Shown here one piece after another: positions 59,315-64,000 of a DNA stretch of 64,000 nt; within the stretch, counting starts at the first letter, position 1; each line of letters begins with the position of its first letter. The translations under genes were made by a program, and so were the position numbers. Source of the DNA: Dipteris shenzhenensis (lineage: Eukaryota; Polypodiophyta; Polypodiopsida; Gleicheniales); assembly GCA_047967505.1 (NCBI GenBank), contig CM106538.1; one strand, 5' to 3'. Under the pieces are notes generated by a model. The model ran no database searches. It saw only the letters and a list, made by a program, of their open reading frames with translations, and was not told the DNA's origin.

Positions 59315-62100
59315 ATGATCTGATCGTTGTTGCTTGACTACACTTCTGGTCCTTGTTGCCATAGGGTTAACACACACTCATAGAGGCCAATAACAATATG
59401 TAAAAATATTTAGAGTGATCCATTTATGAATCCCACATTAGGCTTATATATTTGATGCCATTTACATGGTTTTTTATACTTCATCTTCTAAGATGTTGTA
59501 CCTGAAATATAGCTACTTCATAGAACTATAGCTTATTGGATTTTGTGATGCAAATTTGAGAGATGGCATTAAGCCAAAGTGAATTTTAAGATATAACTTT
59601 GTACTACATTCAGGTCAATATGTTCATCTAGGAAGTAGCAAGCTACTATGACTTTGTCTGCAGTTGATGTTAAACATATTCCTCTTGCTAGTAAGTAGCA
59701 ACATTGGCTCCTGGGAAATCTCAATATGGAGCTATTATGATCTTTTTTTTATAACCAAATTACTAGATCCTTGGCCAAGGATTCAAAATATCATGAGAGA
59801 TCAAAGCCAATCAATATCTTATACCCCTTCATTGAGCATTAGGTGGAGTTTGGGACTATTCGACCAATTCTTTATTTCTCCGAGGACCAAGGAATATACT
59901 TAAGTAGTAGAGTTATTCACAAAAAGCTTTGCCTCATTAGACATTAGAGAAATTTGAATACTAACATTGTATTTTTTATGATGGGACCATCCAATATGAT
60001 AGGGGAGAGATGATGTGTGTGTCATTAGCTCATCTAGGTCTATGCACATATGTGTTACATATACTTGTACATGGTTCAATGGATAAGGAGATAAGAAACC
60101 ATATTTGGAGTGTAAATAGTTGTTATGGACCTAGGACAACCTTGGTTAGGTTACCGATATATTGTAGTGTGTCCATTGTGAGTAATGCAAAAGGTGTATA
60201 TTTCTATAGCAAGTCTCTCATATGTTTCCTTTTGCCTATGTGTGAACCTACTACATCTCAATATATGATACACAAAGTTTGAATACCCACTAATCCTAGG
60301 GTAGGTAAAGAGATAAAACAATTAGATAGCTCTCCAATTCTTGCAAGACATGAATTAAGTAGCTATCTTATTCTTATAAGACATGACCCACTTGGAGCTA
60401 CATCCATTTGGAGAAAATAACCTTGTTTCAAAATGAATATAGCCTAGAGATATGAGAAGTTAGCAAAGTAAGAAATAATATTTATAGATAACTTTATGGA
60501 GTATTGATAAGAGATCTGAGTCATGGCAATGGAGCCACATGCCATGAGTTTGCTAACTATGGGGGAGTGAAAATGGTACATGAGCCATTAGAAAGATGAA
60601 CTTAGGAGGAAAAAAGAAACTATGTGCTATCCAAATCATTCTAAAGAGAATCTTTGAGCATGGAATATCAAGATGTAGTTGATTGGGGTAGCAATGAGCT
60701 ATAAGTGGTTAAACAAATCTTTGTCAAATGGACCCATGTCATCCCAAGAGGGTAAAAGAGAAAGTCTCTCATCTCCTATAGGTTATCTTCATTTAAATTA
60801 CATTTTACAACAAATAGCTATTCCCTATCATTTTGTACCTTAAATTAACAAGAAAAGTGGATTATGGAATATTAAAGCTCAAATGGTCCATGACCCTTTC
60901 CATACCTTTTACATATAGTATTATGGATTATGTGCCCATCGCAAATTGTACACTTTCATGTGTTTGTATAGCACTTGAAGTTAGATTTTGATTCCATAAG
61001 GAGACAAAAAAAAACTTCTTTATCACTCAATGTGGTGCATATACTTATCACATGATGCCACTCAAACTTAGGAACACACCTTTTACCTTTCAAGAGTTCA
61101 TGGCCAAACACTTTTGGAGCTTCCTAAAGGATTTTTTCATATATTTCTATTTAATTTCTTTGTATAAAGTTCTAACAACATGAATTCATAAATAAATCTA
61201 TCAATCCAACTAAATCTTTACATTCTAACAATGTGATATCATCACTCAATCTCTCAATCCAATTATTTGTGTGTTTTGCATACATTCTATGATTCTATTA
61301 GGATGCATAGTCTTTAAGGATCATGAAATGTCAAAAGAAATACAACATTGAGGCCACAAAAAGCATGCATGATCCTATCGTGCTTCACTTCAAGTACAAC
61401 CTTTGTGAGGTTTATCAAGTTTATAGATTCTTTAACTTGCTCTTCTAGTTACTGTATTCACTAGATTGAGATGACCATAATGGAATAATGGATTTTGCAT
61501 ACATGTAGATACCTTAGATGCAAACTCTACTTTTGTTGACTCCCTCATCATGCAATTGAGTGCTACTACTCTCAAATTGATGCATTTGGAATGGGTCCTA
61601 ACTAGGTAGGGATAACCACATAAGCCTTGACTCAATGCATTTGGCATGGGCTAACTTGGTAGTCTTCATTCATGCATTTCTTGGAAGGTGGGATCACAAC
61701 GGGGATACTAGCTTGGGAGGATTTTGCATCACATTCACATCAATCAGTGTCAATTTCTTGGTTACTCTTAATCCAATGCAAAATCACAACTAGCTAATCT
61801 TTATTTACACATCCATGGTAGTTGGGCTCTTAGAGGGGATACTAGCATTGGGAGGATATTTCATCATTTTCACATTAATTAGTGTCGGTTTATTTTTTTT
61901 GGGCAAATTTTTTAAAAAATTTATGTCTTAAAAGACATGAGATAACCATTTGAAGTTCTAATTACATTTGATTTACCTAGTACATAAGATGACTACCTGA
62001 AGTTCTGATTACAACTAGTTTAGCTAGTATAGCTTATAAATAAAAAACTAAGAACAAAAGAAAACTAATGGAGATCATGCATCAGCTATAGACTAATGTC
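59315..62100. other. Intergenic DNA, no gene recognised
   Basis: AT-rich, with short frames only. Two related stretches near 61690-61750 and 61835-61900 share ggggatactagc, gggaggat and cacat-aat-agtgtc, indicating an old duplication. Nothing coding is supportable. Confidence 0.4.
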
Positions 62101-62686
62101 CTATTCAGTTTGGCTTTGATCGTTGCCTTTCCATCTTGATAGATAGCCCATTTGCCTTCTTTTCTGGCCACCTTCATCTTTGTTAGCTCTGAGGTATTTT
62201 TCTTTAGCTAAAGTTCCTTTGCAATCCACACTATAGACTTTTGATGTTGTTAGATTGTCTAAGAACCTGTGTTTTTTCAACTCATCTTGAAAAATAAGAA
62301 TACCCTCTTGACCAATCTCAAATTCTAAAATTTCCAACTCAATGCCTGGTAAAGCTTTGCTGAATCATTTGCAAGTCTAATCCCAAGAATATTTGGCTAT
62401 ATCCTGTTGTCTGCAACCCTCCAATCCTAACCTTCTGTTGCCCTTCAACTTGCACCTTTACTTTCTTCTACAATCTGCAAACACCGATGCATCTAAGGAG
62501 CTCTTCAATTCTCCTTTGAGCTTCTTTAGATCTCTCCTTTGAGCTTCTATGCACCTCATCCATCTGAATAGAGACTAATTCATCATATAAAATTAAGTGA
62601 GGAGTTGACTTATTCAGGTTTAGCTCAACCACTTTCATTGTCTTCTCTAGTTCCTCGAATCTGTGCTTCAACTCACCATTGTCCAT
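62101..62686 (-). pseudogene. Unrecognised decayed minus-strand ORFs with coiled-coil start
   Basis: The frame 62686-62468 starts MDNGELKHRFEELEKTMKVV and is Glu/Lys/Arg-rich with heptad-like leucines, consistent with a short coiled coil. The frame 62337-62101 (FEIGQEGILIFQDELKKHR) follows after frame loss. The two may be halves of one broken gene, possibly a retroelement gag or a host gene fragment. I do not recognise a family. Confidence 0.25.
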
Positions 62687-62892
62687 TTTGAGAATGAGAA
62701 TCTACTACTTTAGAAGAAGTATGCCTTTATTCTACCTAGTTTTAGGCAGAGGTGATGCTATTTTTGTGTAGCATATAAAGGCTATTTCTCTAGTTTTTTG
62801 TCATTGTAAAAAAGTTGACAATCTAGATATAGGGCCCCCCTCTTGCAATGCACACTAGGGCCAAAGGGCATAGATTCTATCTTTAATCCAAA

Positions 62893-63110
62893 GAACAAAA
62901 CTATAGCTTATCTTTTAAGGAATAAAACTATTTTTTAGCTCAAAGTGAGCTAACAAAACTTGAAAATTTTATAGCCATTTCTTTGTCTATGAAAAAACAA
63001 GTCATAGCTTATCTTTTAAGGAATAAAATTGCTTTTTAGTTCAAAATGAGCTAACCAAACCTAAAAATGATGGTAATTTCTTTGTCTGTGAAAAAATAAG
63101 TCAAGAGCAA
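62893..63110. repeat. Two-copy tandem repeat, 101-bp period
   Basis: Units share atagcttatcttttaagga, aaaatgagctaac and atttctttgtctgtgaaaa at 62903 and 63004, with moderate divergence. Confidence 0.8.
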
Positions 63111-63336
63111 CAACAAACTTTGGGTTTAGTTGATGGAGAATGGTGGCTATAGAGGGACGTCCTAAGGTTCATTCTAAGTGAGGTCATCTTCATAAAAGCT
63201 CCAAGTTGAGACTTAACCCACTAGGCTAGGCCATGGAGTTTAGCCTAGCTAGGAGTAGGAGAGAAGAGGGACTAAAGAGAGAGATTTTTTGGCCTTTTAT
63301 TAGTCCAATTGTCTCAATCAATGTCAAATTTGTGTC

Positions 63337-63651
63337 AAAATTGGAGATCCTAAATTTTGAGGTGCCAAGTCTTCCTTGTTTTGTCAAACAATGACCTTGT
63401 TGAGTAGTGAAGGACAAAACAAAGCTAGCAATAAACTGATTGAGTTTTGGTGTAGCTTTGTTTTCATTGCTAGCAATAAACTGACACTGATTTAGTTTTG
63501 TGCAGACAATAACCTTGAGTAGCAATGAAAACAAAGCTACACCAAAACTCAATCAGTGTTAGTTTCATGCTAGCTTTGTTTCAGTGCTACTCAAGGTCAT
63601 TGGTTGACAAATCAAGGAAGACTTTGCAACTCGAAATTTAGGATCTCCACT
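63337..63651. repeat. Large foldback, about 139-base arms
   Basis: The left arm (63337-63475, starting aaaattggagatcctaaatt) and right arm (63513-63651, ending aatttaggatctccactttt) are complementary over almost their full length, with modest mismatches and a small indel. The loop is about 37 bases. An internal word gctagcaataaactga is present twice in the left arm and loop. The minus frame at 63226-63552 crosses it and is not convincing as a gene. The structure suits a MITE or a hairpin transcript. Confidence 0.85.
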
Positions 63652-64000
63652 TTTGGCCTAGATTATGCATGGGGTGGTAGGTCAATAGGTGACTTAGGCT
63701 AAACTAGAAAGCTATGTAACAATGCTCAAATTTGTTGAAGTTGGGTCTCAACTATCCTCAATATTTTGCACAAGTTGAATCAATTCATAGGTGACAAGTG
63801 CATAGATGCTAGCACATTCATTCGTTTAACAAAGGTCTTATCTTTAGGCATCAAACATGGATCAGTAATCACTTGAATGGATGAGGTTGTGAAAATGCCA
63901 AACGAAGTTGGTCTATAAAGCACTTCTATTCCTTGATCACAAGGATCATGTTAAACATACTGGATGATACATGAAGAATTGTGCAGTTAAATGAACTTGA
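63652..64000. other. Intergenic, nothing recognised
   Basis: No gene, repeat or motif that I can support. Confidence 0.4.

Overview
This window looks like land-plant nuclear DNA. It holds a nuclear-type photosystem I psaF gene with a chloroplast and lumen targeting sequence, and a six-exon GARP/MYB-CC (PHR1-like) transcription factor gene with GT-AG introns. The rest is mostly degenerate LTR retrotransposons, a LINE fragment, a Helitron relic and long CT, CA and AT microsatellites. The low gene density and the intronless psaF would suit a large-genome non-seed plant such as a fern, but the species is inference and could be wrong.

Layout. 1-3.6 kb: minus-strand Gypsy-type element (family A) with decayed gag, primer-binding site and LTR. 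3.6-7.85 kb: short palindromic repeats, an unrecognised decayed coding tract, and a Helitron Rep relic cut off about 700 bp upstream of psaF. 8.3-9.5 kb: psaF, preceded by a purine tract and a 27-G run. 9.5-19.5 kb: gene-poor DNA with microsatellites, a foldback and a degenerate tandem repeat. 19.6-21.8 kb: MYB-CC gene. 23.8-33.8 kb: nested transposons, namely a LINE 3' end, a second family A Gypsy (plus strand) split by a 719-bp solo LTR with target duplication AATAC, and a Copia 5' part on the minus strand. 37.1-43.1 kb: a decayed multi-exon minus-strand gene with ParB-like motifs and a possible methyltransferase motif, split by a complete 2,645-bp gag-only LTR retrotransposon with target duplication GCTTT. 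43.3-45.4 kb: tandem array carrying a 132-bp foldback in each full unit. 47.4-48.65 kb: a 1.2-kb AT/AC microsatellite. 53.1-59.3 kb: Gypsy gag debris, two family B LTRs in opposite orientation, and an exact 3 x 444-bp tandem triplication between them. 59.3-64 kb: sparse DNA with two decayed ORFs and a large foldback near 63.5 kb.

Only psaF and the MYB-CC gene look intact. They have no evident functional link: one encodes the plastocyanin-docking subunit of photosystem I, the other a nuclear regulator from the phosphate-starvation-response family. Everything else is mobile, repetitive or decayed. The most unusual items are the ParB-like split gene, the gag-only element inside it, and the foldback tandem array.
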